DNA from: Paracoccaceae bacterium
GTDB taxonomy: Bacteria; Pseudomonadota; Alphaproteobacteria; Rhodobacterales; Rhodobacteraceae
Assembly: GCA_027000645.1 (NCBI GenBank)
Contig: JALTNO010000309.1
Span: 1-34,533, forward strand
DNA: 34,533 nucleotides
Reading direction: 5' to 3'
Shown: positions 1-7,005 of the stretch, piece by piece
Layout of the letters: each line of letters begins with the position of its first letter
How positions within the stretch are numbered: the stretch's first letter is position 1
Made by a program: the position numbers and the translations under genes
Notes under the pieces: model-generated
Database searches by the model: none
What the model was told of the DNA's origin: nothing
Seen by the model: only the letters and a program-made list of their open reading frames with translations

Positions 1-446
1 CCGCCCGGCGTGTCGGCCAGCCCCGCCCGCACGGTCAGCCCCATGGCGGCGCAATCGGCTTCAATCCGGCGGCACAACGCTTCTTCGCCACCGAAAAGAT
101 GTGCACACCCCGTCAGATCAATCAGCAGCGCATCGGGGGGATCCTCGGCCACCCGGGGCGAGAACTGCCCCGCCCAACGCCGCAGCGCGGCGAGAAACGC
201 CGCCTCGGCCGGTCCGTTGCGGGCGCGGGTGACAAGGCCCGCACAGACGGCATGGGCATCCCGCACCGGTTGCCCCACCCGCACCCCCGCCGCACGCGCC
301 TCGGCGCTGAGCGAGGAGACCACCTGCATGTTGCCCCTCTCCTCCACCACGGCCAGCGGCCCCGGCGGCAACCGGTGCCCGGCACGCAGCAGCCTCTCGG
401 CCCCGAGATGGGGAAACCACAGGGAAAGAATGCGACGGTTCGACAT
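1..446 (-). CDS. imuB: ImuB-like Y-family DNA polymerase homologue, N-terminal part (cut by window start)
   Basis: I translated this by hand because the frame is open to the window edge and is absent from the ORF track. It begins MSNRRILSLWFPHLGAERL and continues with a Y-family fold (VVSSLSAEARAAGVRVGQPV, then LLIDLTGCAHLFGG). The N-terminal strand reads LSLWFP where true DinB/UmuC polymerases have a catalytic Asp (DMDxFF-like). That loss is known for ImuB, the non-catalytic hub that recruits DnaE2 in the alphaproteobacterial SOS mutasome. A LexA box lies 16 bases upstream. An in-frame ATG at 467 would add MNKSFPQ but sits inside the LexA box, so 446 is preferred; neither start has a clear Shine-Dalgarno. 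No imuA is seen directly upstream, where a plus-strand cytochrome gene lies. dnaE2 would be beyond the edge. Confidence 0.82.
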   Translation of the reverse strand, partial: MSNRRILSLWFPHLGAERLLRAGHRLPPGPLAVVEERGNMQVVSSLSAEARAAGVRVGQPVRDAHAVCAGLVTRARNGPAEAAFLAALRRWAGQFSPRVAEDPPDALLIDLTGCAHLFGGEEALCRRIEADCAAMGLTVRAGLADTPG

Positions 447-461
447 CTGCGGAAAGGATTT

Positions 462-476
462 GTTCATTGTTCGTTC
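462..476 (-). promoter_or_regulatory. LexA (SOS) box of the alphaproteobacterial type
   Basis: The sequence GTTCATTGTTCGTTC is an exact match to GTTC-N7-GTTC, the known alphaproteobacterial LexA operator. It sits just ahead of imuB and 50 bases from the divergent cytochrome gene, so SOS control of imuB is the natural reading. Control of the cytochrome gene is possible but less likely. Confidence 0.8.
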
Positions 477-525
477 AATACATTCGAATCGGCTCGCGAG
501 TCGAGCGGAACCGGAAAGAGAAACC

Positions 526-993
526 ATGCCGAACTTGTCCTCCGCACGGGCCATCGCCGTCATGCTGGTCGGGATCGTCGCGGCATTCTGGCTGTCTCTT
601 CCGGCCCCGGCCGCAGGGAAGAAGGACGCCGCCACCCATGTCCGGGACCGGGTCGCGGCAATGGTTGCGGCTCAGGCGGCGCTCGACATTCTCGGCGACA
701 TGTCCGGCGGCCGGCGCATGTTCGACCGCCGCCTTGCCCGAGAGGCACAACGCGACCTGTCGCGGCAGATTCGCGCCATTCCCTCCCTGTTCCGCAGCGG
801 GGGGGTGACTCCTCGATCACGGGCACGTCCGGCGATCTGGCAGGAATGGGACAATTTCACCCGCCTGTCGCGGCGCGCCGGTCGGGCCGTCAGGGCACTG
901 GACACGCGGCGACTGAACCGCATGAGGCAGGGGCTGACGGCGGTAGTGCAGGCCTGCCTGCAATGTCACGCACTCTACCGGCGACCGCCCTGA
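526..993 (+). CDS. class II cytochrome c (c'/c-556 family), periplasmic
   Basis: The 155-aa product starts at an ATG preceded by GGAAAGAG. The longer ORF in the track (from 10) has no support upstream of this. Residues 1-30 form a signal peptide (hydrophobic AVMLVGIVAAFWLSL, then AxA-like APAAG). The mature part is helical and ends with one haem-binding CLQCH (Cys144, Cys147, His148) followed by ALYR. A C-terminal CxxCH is the layout of the cytochrome c'/c-556 four-helix family. Met residues in the first mature helix (MVAAQ and DMSGG) could be the sixth haem ligand. It lies directly upstream of glutathione-dependent formaldehyde dehydrogenase, so a link to C1 oxidation or nitrosothiol/NO stress is possible but is inference from position only. 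The redox partner is not visible. Confidence 0.8.
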   Translation: MPNLSSARAIAVMLVGIVAAFWLSLPAPAAGKKDAATHVRDRVAAMVAAQAALDILGDMSGGRRMFDRRLAREAQRDLSRQIRAIPSLFRSGGVTPRSRARPAIWQEWDNFTRLSRRAGRAVRALDTRRLNRMRQGLTAVVQACLQCHALYRRPP

Positions 994-1060
994 CCGGGAT
1001 GGCGCGACCCGGCCCCAGGTCACGATATCGAACCATCTGCAGGCGAATTCCGGCGCGAGC

Positions 1061-1089
1061 GTCACCGAAATGTCGATTTCGAGAGTGAC
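1061..1089 (+). terminator. long hairpin between cytochrome and formaldehyde dehydrogenase genes
   Basis: GTCAC-CGAAAT-GTCG-ATTTCG-AGA-GTGAC folds as a 6-bp stem with a GTCG loop. An outer 5-bp stem extends it past a 3-nt bulge. It is followed by TTTCC. It could end the cytochrome transcript or sit in the leader of the next gene; the weak T-tract leaves this open. Confidence 0.45.
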
Positions 1090-1169
1090 TTTCCACCGAA
1101 GGAACGCCACCAAGGGAAGGAACCGATGCGCCCGCGAAGGGATTTGACCAGGTCAGGGAGGACCGAACC

Positions 1170-2282
1170 ATGCGCACCCGTGCCGCCGTTGCATTCGAAG
1201 CCGGCAAGCCCCTGGAAATCATGGACGTGAACCTTGAAGGCCCCAGGGCCGGCGAGGTCATGGTGGAAATCAAGGCCACGGGCATCTGCCATACCGATGA
1301 ATTCACCCTCTCGGGCGCAGATCCCGAGGGGCTTTTCCCGGCGATTCTCGGCCATGAGGGGGCCGGCGTGGTGGTCGAGGTGGGCGAAGGCGTCACCAGT
1401 CTGAAGCCGGGCGACCACGTGATCCCGCTGTACACCCCCGAATGCCGGGAATGCGAATATTGCCTGCACCCCAGGACCAACCTGTGCCAGTCGATTCGCG
1501 AAACCCAGGGCCGCGGAGTGATGCCTGACGGGACCAGCCGGTTTTCCACCCTCGATGGCGATCCGATCCTGCACTACATGGGGTGTTCGACCTTCTCCAA
1601 CCACACGGTGCTGCCGGAAATCGCGCTGGCGAAGATCCGCGAAGACGCGCCCTTCGACAAGGTCTGCTATATCGGCTGCGGCGTCACCACCGGCATTGGC
1701 GCCGTCATCAACACGGCAAAGGTGGAAATCGGATCCCGCGCCATCGTTTTCGGGCTGGGCGGCATCGGGCTCAACGTGATCCAGGGGTTGCGGCTTGCCG
1801 GTGCCGACCAGATCGTCGGGGTGGACGTCAATCCCGACAAGAGGGAAATGGCCGAACGCTTCGGCATGACCGATTTCGTCAATCCCGACGAGGTAGAGGG
1901 AGATCTGGTGCCCTATCTCATCGATCTGACGAAAGGCGGCGCCGACTACACCTTCGACGCCACCGGCAACGTGCAGGTCATGCGGGCGGCGCTGGAAAGC
2001 GCGCACAAGGGCTGGGGCGAATCGATCATCATCGGCGTGGCCCCCGCCGGCGCCGAAATCTCCACCCGCCCGTTCCAGCTGGTCACCGGCCGGGTCTGGC
2101 GCGGCACGGCCTTCGGCGGCGCCCGCGGGCGCACCGACGTACCGAAGATCGTGGACTGGTACATGGAGGGCAAGATCGAGATCGACCCGATGATCACCCA
2201 CATCCTTTCGCATGACGAGATCAACAAGGGCTTCGACCTCATGCACGCAGGTGAAAGCATTCGTTCGGTCGTCGTCTACTGA
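1170..2282 (+). CDS. adhI: S-(hydroxymethyl)glutathione dehydrogenase / class III alcohol dehydrogenase
   Basis: This 370-aa protein is a full-length class III zinc alcohol dehydrogenase. It oxidises S-hydroxymethylglutathione (formaldehyde plus glutathione) to S-formylglutathione with NAD+, and family members also reduce S-nitrosoglutathione. Visible residues are the catalytic zinc ligands Cys40 (GICHTDE) and His62/Glu63 (GHEGAG), the structural zinc cysteines 92, 95, 98 and 106 ([15 protein letters not shown]), Arg110 in the glutathione-binding position, and the NAD-binding GLGGIGL. The ATG has AGGGAGG ahead of it. The symbol adhI follows Rhodobacter usage; flhA and frmA are synonyms in other genera. 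The usual partners (S-formylglutathione hydrolase, Gfa) are not in the window. The gene ends in a hairpin-bearing repeat, so it is probably monocistronic or shares a transcript with the upstream cytochrome. Confidence 0.95.
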   Translation: MRTRAAVAFEAGKPLEIMDVNLEGPRAGEVMVEIKATGICHTDEFTLSGADPEGLFPAILGHEGAGVVVEVGEGVTSLKPGDHVIPLYTPECRECEYCLHPRTNLCQSIRETQGRGVMPDGTSRFSTLDGDPILHYMGCSTFSNHTVLPEIALAKIREDAPFDKVCYIGCGVTTGIGAVINTAKVEIGSRAIVFGLGGIGLNVIQGLRLAGADQIVGVDVNPDKREMAERFGMTDFVNPDEVEGDLVPYLIDLTKGGADYTFDATGNVQVMRAALESAHKGWGESIIIGVAPAGAEISTRPFQLVTGRVWRGTAFGGARGRTDVPKIVDWYMEGKIEIDPMITHILSHDEINKGFDLMHAGESIRSVVVY

Positions 2283-2310
2283 TCCCGCAACAAGCGGACC
2301 TTCATCTCGC

Positions 2311-2349
2311 CCGAAATACTCCGGGGGTGTGGGGGCTGGCCCCCACGCC
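2311..2349 (+). repeat. Rhodobacterales-type intergenic element with hairpin (copy 1)
   Basis: CCGAAATACTCCGGGGG is followed by GTGGGGGC-TG-GCCCCCAC, a strong stem. The same pattern recurs near 14.6 kb (inverted) and 26.36 kb. Located just after adhI, it probably acts as a transcription terminator. Confidence 0.7.
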
Positions 2350-2371
2350 TTCCCGCGATTATGGTCCGGCC

Positions 2372-3088
2372 ATGACTCGCACCAACAGAAACCGCCCGCT
2401 CTACGCCGTCCTCATCGACGCCGACAACATCCCGGCAAAACACGCTGCCGCGATCCTTGACGAAATCACCTCGTTCGGAGAACCGGCCCTGCGCCGGGTC
2501 TATGGCGACTGGTCGTCGGGACGGTTGAGCGCCTGGACAAGGGTCGTGCGCGACCTCGGCCTGGTGGCGCATCAGGAAACCGCCAACACCACCGGCAAGA
2601 ACGCCTCCGATATCGGCCTCGTCATCGATGCCATGGACATCCTGCACAGCGGACGCTTCGACGGCTTCGTGATCGTCTCGTCCGACAGCGACTTCACCGC
2701 GCTGGCCAACCGCATCCGCGAACAGGGCCTCGACGTGATCGGGATCGGAGAATCCAAGGCTCCGGTCAGCCTGCGCAACGTCTGCAACCGGTTCGTCCTG
2801 ATCGAGAACATCATCGCCGACCGCGACCCCAAAGCGACCGAGGTCAAACCCGCACGCACCCGGCCGGACAAGGCGATTCCCCTCATCATCGAGGCGATGA
2901 ACCAGATCGACCCGGATCAGGAATGGTTCCCGCTGGGACAGATCGGGCAGGCCATCATCGCCCGCCACCCCGATTTCGACACCCGCACCTATGGCGAGTC
3001 CAAGCTCAGCTCGCTTGTCGAGCGGCTCAAGCGGTTCGAGATCCGCCGCGGTGACGGCAACCAGCCCATGGTTCGCCGCGTGGACTGA
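2372..3088 (+). CDS. NYN-domain (PIN-like) nuclease family protein with C-terminal OST-HTH/LOTUS domain
   Basis: The ATG at 2372 is chosen over the ORF-track start at 2327, which lies inside the upstream hairpin repeat. The product is 238 aa. Residues about 10-145 are a NYN domain: LYAVLIDADN carries the first acidic metal-site residues, and VSSDSDFTALANRIRE carries the later conserved SDSDF aspartates. Residues about 165-238 (IPLIIEAMNQI to MVRRVD) look like an OST-HTH/LOTUS domain, which in characterised proteins binds RNA. This NYN plus LOTUS pairing is widespread in bacteria and predicted to be an RNA-processing enzyme, but its substrate is not known. It stands alone, convergent with the TetR gene. 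Confidence 0.85.
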   Translation: MTRTNRNRPLYAVLIDADNIPAKHAAAILDEITSFGEPALRRVYGDWSSGRLSAWTRVVRDLGLVAHQETANTTGKNASDIGLVIDAMDILHSGRFDGFVIVSSDSDFTALANRIREQGLDVIGIGESKAPVSLRNVCNRFVLIENIIADRDPKATEVKPARTRPDKAIPLIIEAMNQIDPDQEWFPLGQIGQAIIARHPDFDTRTYGESKLSSLVERLKRFEIRRGDGNQPMVRRVD

Positions 3089-3115
3089 GCCGGACCGGGC
3101 ACGCCGGCCATGCGC

Positions 3116-3736
3116 TCAGGCGGTGCCGAAACGGGCCATGAACATTTCCACCGCGTGGCGCACGACCTCCTCGATCTCGTCCTCGGAAAACTCCGCCTGC
3201 ACCCCGAACACCGCCCGCGGCCAAAGCCTGGCCTTGCACAGTTCGGAGAACTGGTCGGCCGCCATCCCCACATCCTCGATCGCCAGTTCGCCACGCGCCA
3301 CCGCACAGGACAGGTATTCCGACAGCCGGTGACGCCCCATTTCCGGCCCGTTCGCGTAAAACGCCCGCGCCAGATCGGGAAACCGTTCCTGTTCGGCCAC
3401 GCAGATCCGGAAGATCCGCAGCGCGAACCGCGACAGCATGAAGGTGACCGCGTGACGCGCCACCACGGTCAGGACCTCGCGCGGGGGGCGGCTTTCGTCG
3501 ATCGTCTCGGTGATCCGTTCCGCCATCCGTTCGCACTCGCAGCGGGCGATCTCCTTGAACAGCACGCGCTTGTCCGGGAAATAGCTGTACAGCGTCGCCT
3601 TCGAGACGCCGGCGGCACGGGCAATGTCGTCCACGCTGGCGCCTTCGAACCCGTCGGCCAGGAACACCTCGCGCGCCCCCTTCAGCACCTGGTCGAACTT
3701 GCGCCCCTTGCGCGGTACGGTGGTGATCTCGTTCAT
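3116..3736 (-). CDS. TetR/AcrR family transcriptional regulator
   Basis: The 206-aa protein has an N-terminal TetR helix-turn-helix (ILxGAREVF-type first helix, then VDDIARAAGVSKATLYSYF, residues about 15-60). The C-terminal ligand domain resembles the AefR-like TetR_C_7 type. A GGGAG Shine-Dalgarno lies 6 bases before the ATG. The regulator is divergent from mbfA, and its own promoter contains a palindrome (separate entry), so autorepression is likely. Its other target could be the mbfA-transporter unit, since both promoters share the 124-bp spacer. The inducer cannot be told from sequence. Confidence 0.9.
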   Translation of the reverse strand: MNEITTVPRKGRKFDQVLKGAREVFLADGFEGASVDDIARAAGVSKATLYSYFPDKRVLFKEIARCECERMAERITETIDESRPPREVLTVVARHAVTFMLSRFALRIFRICVAEQERFPDLARAFYANGPEMGRHRLSEYLSCAVARGELAIEDVGMAADQFSELCKARLWPRAVFGVQAEFSEDEIEEVVRHAVEMFMARFGTA

Positions 3737-3759
3737 CGGCTCTCCCGCCTTTCGCGATC

Positions 3760-3789
3760 AGTGTAAACCGTCCGGTTCAGTTCGGGCAA
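3760..3789 (-). promoter_or_regulatory. TetR-gene promoter with palindromic operator
   Basis: Read on the minus strand, TTGCCC (3789-3784) and TACACT (3765-3760) are separated by 18 bases. The spacer contains the perfect inverted repeat AACCG-N2-CGGTT (3766-3777). A palindrome between -35 and -10 is the classic place for a TetR autorepressor. This is inferred from sequence alone. Confidence 0.55.
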
Positions 3790-3803
3790 GCTGCCGCATC
3801 CGG

Positions 3804-3831
3804 TTGCACTCGCCGCTCCCGGCCCTATAAG
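3804..3831 (+). promoter_or_regulatory. promoter of mbfA
   Basis: TTGCAC (3804-3809), a 16-base spacer and TATAAG (3826-3831) form a good sigma-70-like promoter. The predicted start of transcription near 3837-3839 falls inside the Irr-like box. Confidence 0.6.
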
Positions 3832-3847
3832 CTGGAATCATTCTAAA
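3831..3847 (+). promoter_or_regulatory. Irr-like iron control box at mbfA
   Basis: GAATCATTC (3835-3843) is a perfect palindrome followed by TAAA. It matches the core and right arm of the alphaproteobacterial Irr box (TTTAGAATnATTCTAAA as I recall it), while the left arm (GCTG) is poor. It overlaps the -10/start region of mbfA, which suits repression. mbfA is a known Irr target in rhizobia and Agrobacterium, and irr lies 2 kb downstream here. Confidence 0.6.
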
Positions 3848-3860
3848 CCGGAGCGGCCAC

Positions 3861-4835
3861 ATGCAGTTCTTCTCTTCCCGCAAGCGGTTCAGCGACCTGA
3901 CGGAACAGGAAATCCTTGCACTGGCAATCTCGTCCGAAGAGGACGATGCCCAGATCTACCGCAACTATGCCGAGCGGCTGCGCAAGGACTACCCCGACAC
4001 GGCCCGCATCTTCGACGACATGGCACGGGAAGAGGACGAACACCGCAAGCGGCTGATCGACCTGCACAATGCCCGCTTCGGCCCGGTGATCCCGCTGATC
4101 CGGCGCGAACATGTGGCCGGGTTCTACGCGCGGCGGCCGGTCTGGCTGGTGGAAAATCTCGGGATCGAACAGATCCGCGCCGAGGCGGAAGAGATGGAGC
4201 GCCAGGCCGCGCATTTCTATCTGACCGCCGCAAAGCGCACCACCGACGCGGCCACGCGCAAGCTTCTGGGCGACCTGGCGGCCACCGAGGCGCAGCACCA
4301 GCACATGGCCGGCGAGCTGGCCGAGCAACACCTCGACGACGAAGCCCGCGCCGCGGAAGAGCGCCACTCGCATCGCCAGTTCGTCCTGACCTGGGTGCAG
4401 CCGGGGCTGGCGGGGCTGATGGACGGGTCGGTCTCCACCCTGGCTCCCATCTTTGCCACCGCCTTTGCCACCCAGGATACATGGACGACCTTCCTTGTCG
4501 GCGTGGCGGCCTCGGTCGGGGCGGGCATTTCCATGGGCTTTACCGAGGCCGCTTCGGATGACGGCGAACTGTCCGGGCGCGGCTCGCCGCTCAAGCGCGG
4601 CCTGGCCTCGGGCATCATGACCACCGTGGGCGGGCTGGGCCATGCCCTGCCCTACCTGATCCCCGCCTTCTGGACGGCCACGATCCTGGCCGGCATCATC
4701 GTCTTCATCGAACTGTGGGCGATTGCCTGGATCCAGAACCGCTACATGCAGACGCCTTTCCTGCGCGCCACCTTCCAGGTGGTGCTGGGCGGTGCGCTGG
4801 TGCTGGCGGCGGGCGTGCTGATCGGCAGCGGCTAG
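3861..4835 (+). CDS. mbfA: membrane-bound ferritin MbfA (ferritin-like plus VIT1/CCC1 iron transport domain)
   Basis: The 324-aa product has the length and two-part plan of MbfA. Residues about 10-165 are a ferritin-like four-helix part with acidic metal motifs (SSEEDDAQIYRNY, AREEDEHRKR, ATEAQHQHMAGE). Residues about 175-324 form a membrane domain of the VIT1/CCC1 family (WVQPGLAGLMDGSVSTLAP, then VASVGAGISMGFTEA and further hydrophobic segments). In Bradyrhizobium and Agrobacterium MbfA exports iron from the cytoplasm and protects against iron and peroxide stress. A GGAG Shine-Dalgarno lies 7 bases before the ATG. The upstream box suggests Irr repression under low iron. The gene is followed after 14 bases by a transporter gene, so the two are probably co-transcribed. 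Confidence 0.93.
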   Translation: MQFFSSRKRFSDLTEQEILALAISSEEDDAQIYRNYAERLRKDYPDTARIFDDMAREEDEHRKRLIDLHNARFGPVIPLIRREHVAGFYARRPVWLVENLGIEQIRAEAEEMERQAAHFYLTAAKRTTDAATRKLLGDLAATEAQHQHMAGELAEQHLDDEARAAEERHSHRQFVLTWVQPGLAGLMDGSVSTLAPIFATAFATQDTWTTFLVGVAASVGAGISMGFTEAASDDGELSGRGSPLKRGLASGIMTTVGGLGHALPYLIPAFWTATILAGIIVFIELWAIAWIQNRYMQTPFLRATFQVVLGGALVLAAGVLIGSG

Positions 4836-4849
4836 AGCGCCCCGTCCAC

Positions 4850-5779
4850 ATGCTGGAGGTCTTCATCCGCACCCTGCCCTTCTTCGCCATCATCGGGCTG
4901 GGCTACTGGGCCGGGCACACCCGGTTCTTCACCCAGGAAGCGACCGCCTTCCTGACCAAGTTCGTGTTCTTCTTCGCGCTGTCGGCGATGCTGTTCCGCT
5001 TTGCCGCCACGCTGCCGTTTTCCGAGATCTTCGACGGCCGGCTGATTGCCGGCTATCTGTGGGGCACCGCCTTCGTCTATGGCATCGCCACCGCCGTCGC
5101 CTTCCTGCGGCGGCTGGACGTGCCCACCGCCGCCATCGAGGCCCAGTGCGCCGCCATCGGCAATACCGGCTTTCTCGGTCTGCCGATGCTGGCGGTCCTG
5201 TTCGGAGAAGCCGCCATCGGCCCGATCATGCTGGCGCTGTCGGTCGATCTGATCGTGTTTTCCAGCCTGATCGTGATTCTCGTCAGTGGCGGGCGCGACG
5301 GCGCGCTCTCGCCGGCGACTTTCCGGCTGATCGGCACGGGGCTGCTGCGCAACCCGATGATCATGTCGATCACCGCCGGTCTGATCTGGTCGGCGCTGTC
5401 GCTGCCGGTGCCGGGCGCGCTTGACGATTTTCTCACCATCCTGGGCGGCGCGGCAACGCCGGGGGCGCTGTTCGCGATCGGCGCGTCGCTTGCCGCCCGA
5501 AGCGCCGAACGGGTCCGGATCGCGGCGTGGCTGGGATTTGCCAAGCTGATCCTGCACCCGCTGTTCGTGGCTCTGGGGGTGATCTACATCTTCCCGATCG
5601 ACGCCTTCTCGGCGGCGGTGGTGATTTCGACCGCGGCGATGCCGGTTGCGGGAAACGTGTTCATGCTGGCCCAGCATTACGGCATCGCCCCGCATCGCGC
5701 CTCGGCTGCGATCCTGCTGTCCACCGCGGCCAGCATCCTGACCATCCCGACAATCATCTCCTGGGTCGGAACCTTCTGA
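4850..5779 (+). CDS. AEC (auxin efflux carrier) family permease
   Basis: The start at ATG 4850 is chosen because the track start (4715) lies inside mbfA. The 309-aa protein is almost wholly hydrophobic, with about ten membrane segments from FIRTLPFFAIIGLGYWAG to the C-terminal ILTIPTIISWVG. It has the AEC pattern of two similar halves with conserved Asn/Gly/Pro stretches (IGNTGFLGLPML, LLRNPMIMSI). AEC members export or take up small organic acids or malonate/malate-type anions; the substrate here is unknown. It follows mbfA by 14 bases, but no strong Shine-Dalgarno is seen, so translational coupling is plausible. Whether it takes part in iron homeostasis is not known. Confidence 0.88.
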   Translation: MLEVFIRTLPFFAIIGLGYWAGHTRFFTQEATAFLTKFVFFFALSAMLFRFAATLPFSEIFDGRLIAGYLWGTAFVYGIATAVAFLRRLDVPTAAIEAQCAAIGNTGFLGLPMLAVLFGEAAIGPIMLALSVDLIVFSSLIVILVSGGRDGALSPATFRLIGTGLLRNPMIMSITAGLIWSALSLPVPGALDDFLTILGGAATPGALFAIGASLAARSAERVRIAAWLGFAKLILHPLFVALGVIYIFPIDAFSAAVVISTAAMPVAGNVFMLAQHYGIAPHRASAAILLSTAASILTIPTIISWVGTF

Positions 5780-5795
5780 CCGGCCCTCGCGCCGT

Positions 5796-5815
5796 GGCCC
5801 GGCCGCGGCCGGGCC
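5796..5815. terminator. 20-bp perfect GC palindrome between convergent genes
   Basis: GGCCCGGCCGCGGCCGGGCC is a perfect palindrome between the convergent ends of the AEC permease and irr. It has no T-tract but is followed by GGGGG. It is probably a shared bidirectional stop or RNA-stabilising hairpin. Confidence 0.5.
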
Positions 5816-5826
5816 GGGGGCGCAAC

Positions 5827-6246
5827 TCAGGCCTTGCGGCGCAGGCGGATCACCACATCGACCGAGGCGACCTCCACCCCTTCCGGCGGCTCGGGCAGGC
5901 GCCGGATTTCAAGCTGGTCGGCGGGGGCATCGGAAAGGCGGCCCTCGTCCTCCCAGTAGAAATGCGGGTGATCGTGGGTGTTCGTGTCGAAATAGCTTTT
6001 CGACCCGTCCACGGTGATTTCCTGCAGCACGCCGGCCGCGCAGAAGGCGCGCAACGTGTTGTAGACGGTCGCCAGAGACACCGCGGCGCCGGCCGCGCGG
6101 GCGGCCTCGAACAGGCTTTCGGCGGTAACGTGGCGGTGCCGGCCGTCACCGACCAGAAGTTCGGCCAGCGCAAGCCGCTGGCGCGTGGGCCTGAGACCGG
6201 CCCCGGTCAGCCACTCGGTGGCGATGGTCTGGCTGCGGGTCGTCAT
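5827..6246 (-). CDS. irr: iron response regulator Irr (Fur superfamily)
   Basis: The 139-aa protein starts at MTTRSQ. An in-frame ATG at 6276 is rejected because it would fall on the predicted -10 box, whereas GGAGGAAAG precedes 6246. The Fur-family winged helix is clear (GLRPTRQRLALAELL, then SLATVYNTLRAF). The dimer/metal part carries HDHPHFYWED, the histidine-rich HxHxH signature of Irr, and ends SVDVVIRLRRKA as in Rhodobacterales Irr. The Cys-Pro haem regulatory motif of Bradyrhizobium Irr is absent, so haem sensing would rely on the histidines. Irr senses iron through haem and controls iron storage, haem and FeS genes. It is divergent from fabA, as is usual in Rhodobacterales. Confidence 0.9.
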   Translation of the reverse strand: MTTRSQTIATEWLTGAGLRPTRQRLALAELLVGDGRHRHVTAESLFEAARAAGAAVSLATVYNTLRAFCAAGVLQEITVDGSKSYFDTNTHDHPHFYWEDEGRLSDAPADQLEIRRLPEPPEGVEVASVDVVIRLRRKA

Positions 6247-6274
6247 GCGCGCGTTCCGTCTTTCCTCCCCTTCC

Positions 6275-6310
6275 ATATATGACGCAGGCAGGTTGGAATT
6301 CAATTGAATT
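6275..6310 (-). promoter_or_regulatory. irr promoter with AT-rich palindrome
   Basis: On the minus strand TTGAAT (6303-6298) and ATATAT (6280-6275) are spaced by 17 bases. The -35 lies in the perfect palindrome AATTCAATTGAATT (6297-6310). The palindrome could be an operator for irr, for example autoregulation. It is not a canonical Irr box. Confidence 0.45.
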
Positions 6311-6441
6311 TCATTCGCAGCTTGTCGCGCGGGCAGGTTGTCGCCCCGGCGGCTTGCGCTCTTGCAGCGGTGGCGGACCCGGTGATAGACGGGCGCAAAG
6401 GCGCCTGGCAGGCAGGCGCTCAAGGAAGGAGGCGCGGCAGC

Positions 6442-6951
6442 ATGGCCCTATACCCGACAAGCTTCGACAAGGAAGCCCTGCTGAAATGCGCGCGAGGGGA
6501 GCTTTTCGGCCCCGGCAATGCGCAACTCCCGGCCCCGCCGATGCTGATGGTGGACCGGATCACCGATATCAGCGCCGATGGCGGCGAACACGGCAAGGGC
6601 CATGTGGTGGCCGAATTCGACATTCACCCCGATCTGTGGTTCTTCGAATGCCATTTTCCCGGCAACCCGATCATGCCCGGATGCCTCGGGCTTGACGGGC
6701 TGTGGCAGCTGACCGGGTTCAACCTGGGCTGGCGCGGCTGGCAGGGGCGCGGCTATGCGCTGGGCGTGGGCGAGGTGAAGCTGACCGGCATGGTCCGGCC
6801 CGACCGCAAGATGCTGACCTATCACATCGATTTCACCAAGGCGATCCAGACCCGCCGCCTGACCATGGGCGTGGCCGACGGCCGGGTGGAGGCCGATGGC
6901 GAAGTGATCTACCTGGTCAAGGACATGAAAGTGGCCCTGTCCGAGAGTTGA
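6442..6951 (+). CDS. fabA: 3-hydroxydecanoyl-ACP dehydratase/isomerase FabA
   Basis: The 169-aa protein starts at [10 protein letters not shown] behind a very strong Shine-Dalgarno (AAGGAAGGAGG, 9-base gap). The track start at 6304 is not supported. FabA dehydrates 3-hydroxydecanoyl-ACP and isomerises trans-2 to cis-3-decenoyl-ACP, the branch point to unsaturated fatty acids. The hot-dog active site is seen as [17 protein letters not shown], with catalytic His71 and Asp85, matching His70/Asp84 of E. coli. It leads the fabA-fabB-fabI operon in the cytoplasm. The leader of nearly 200 bases between irr and fabA may hold its promoter, but I could not pick one with confidence. Confidence 0.96.
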   Translation: MALYPTSFDKEALLKCARGELFGPGNAQLPAPPMLMVDRITDISADGGEHGKGHVVAEFDIHPDLWFFECHFPGNPIMPGCLGLDGLWQLTGFNLGWRGWQGRGYALGVGEVKLTGMVRPDRKMLTYHIDFTKAIQTRRLTMGVADGRVEADGEVIYLVKDMKVALSES

Positions 6952-7005
6952 CCACCGGCCGCCGGGCGGTCAAGCTTGGACAAAATTCGCAACAGGAGAA
7001 CGCAT

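Noticed and set aside
10-993. 327-aa plus-strand ORF starting at base 10
   Set aside because: Only the part from ATG 526 reads as a protein (signal peptide and haem motif). The upstream part is antisense to imuB.
5827-6423. Irr frame extended to 6423 (198 aa)
   Set aside because: The extension crosses the predicted promoter and palindrome, and family members start near MTTRSQ.
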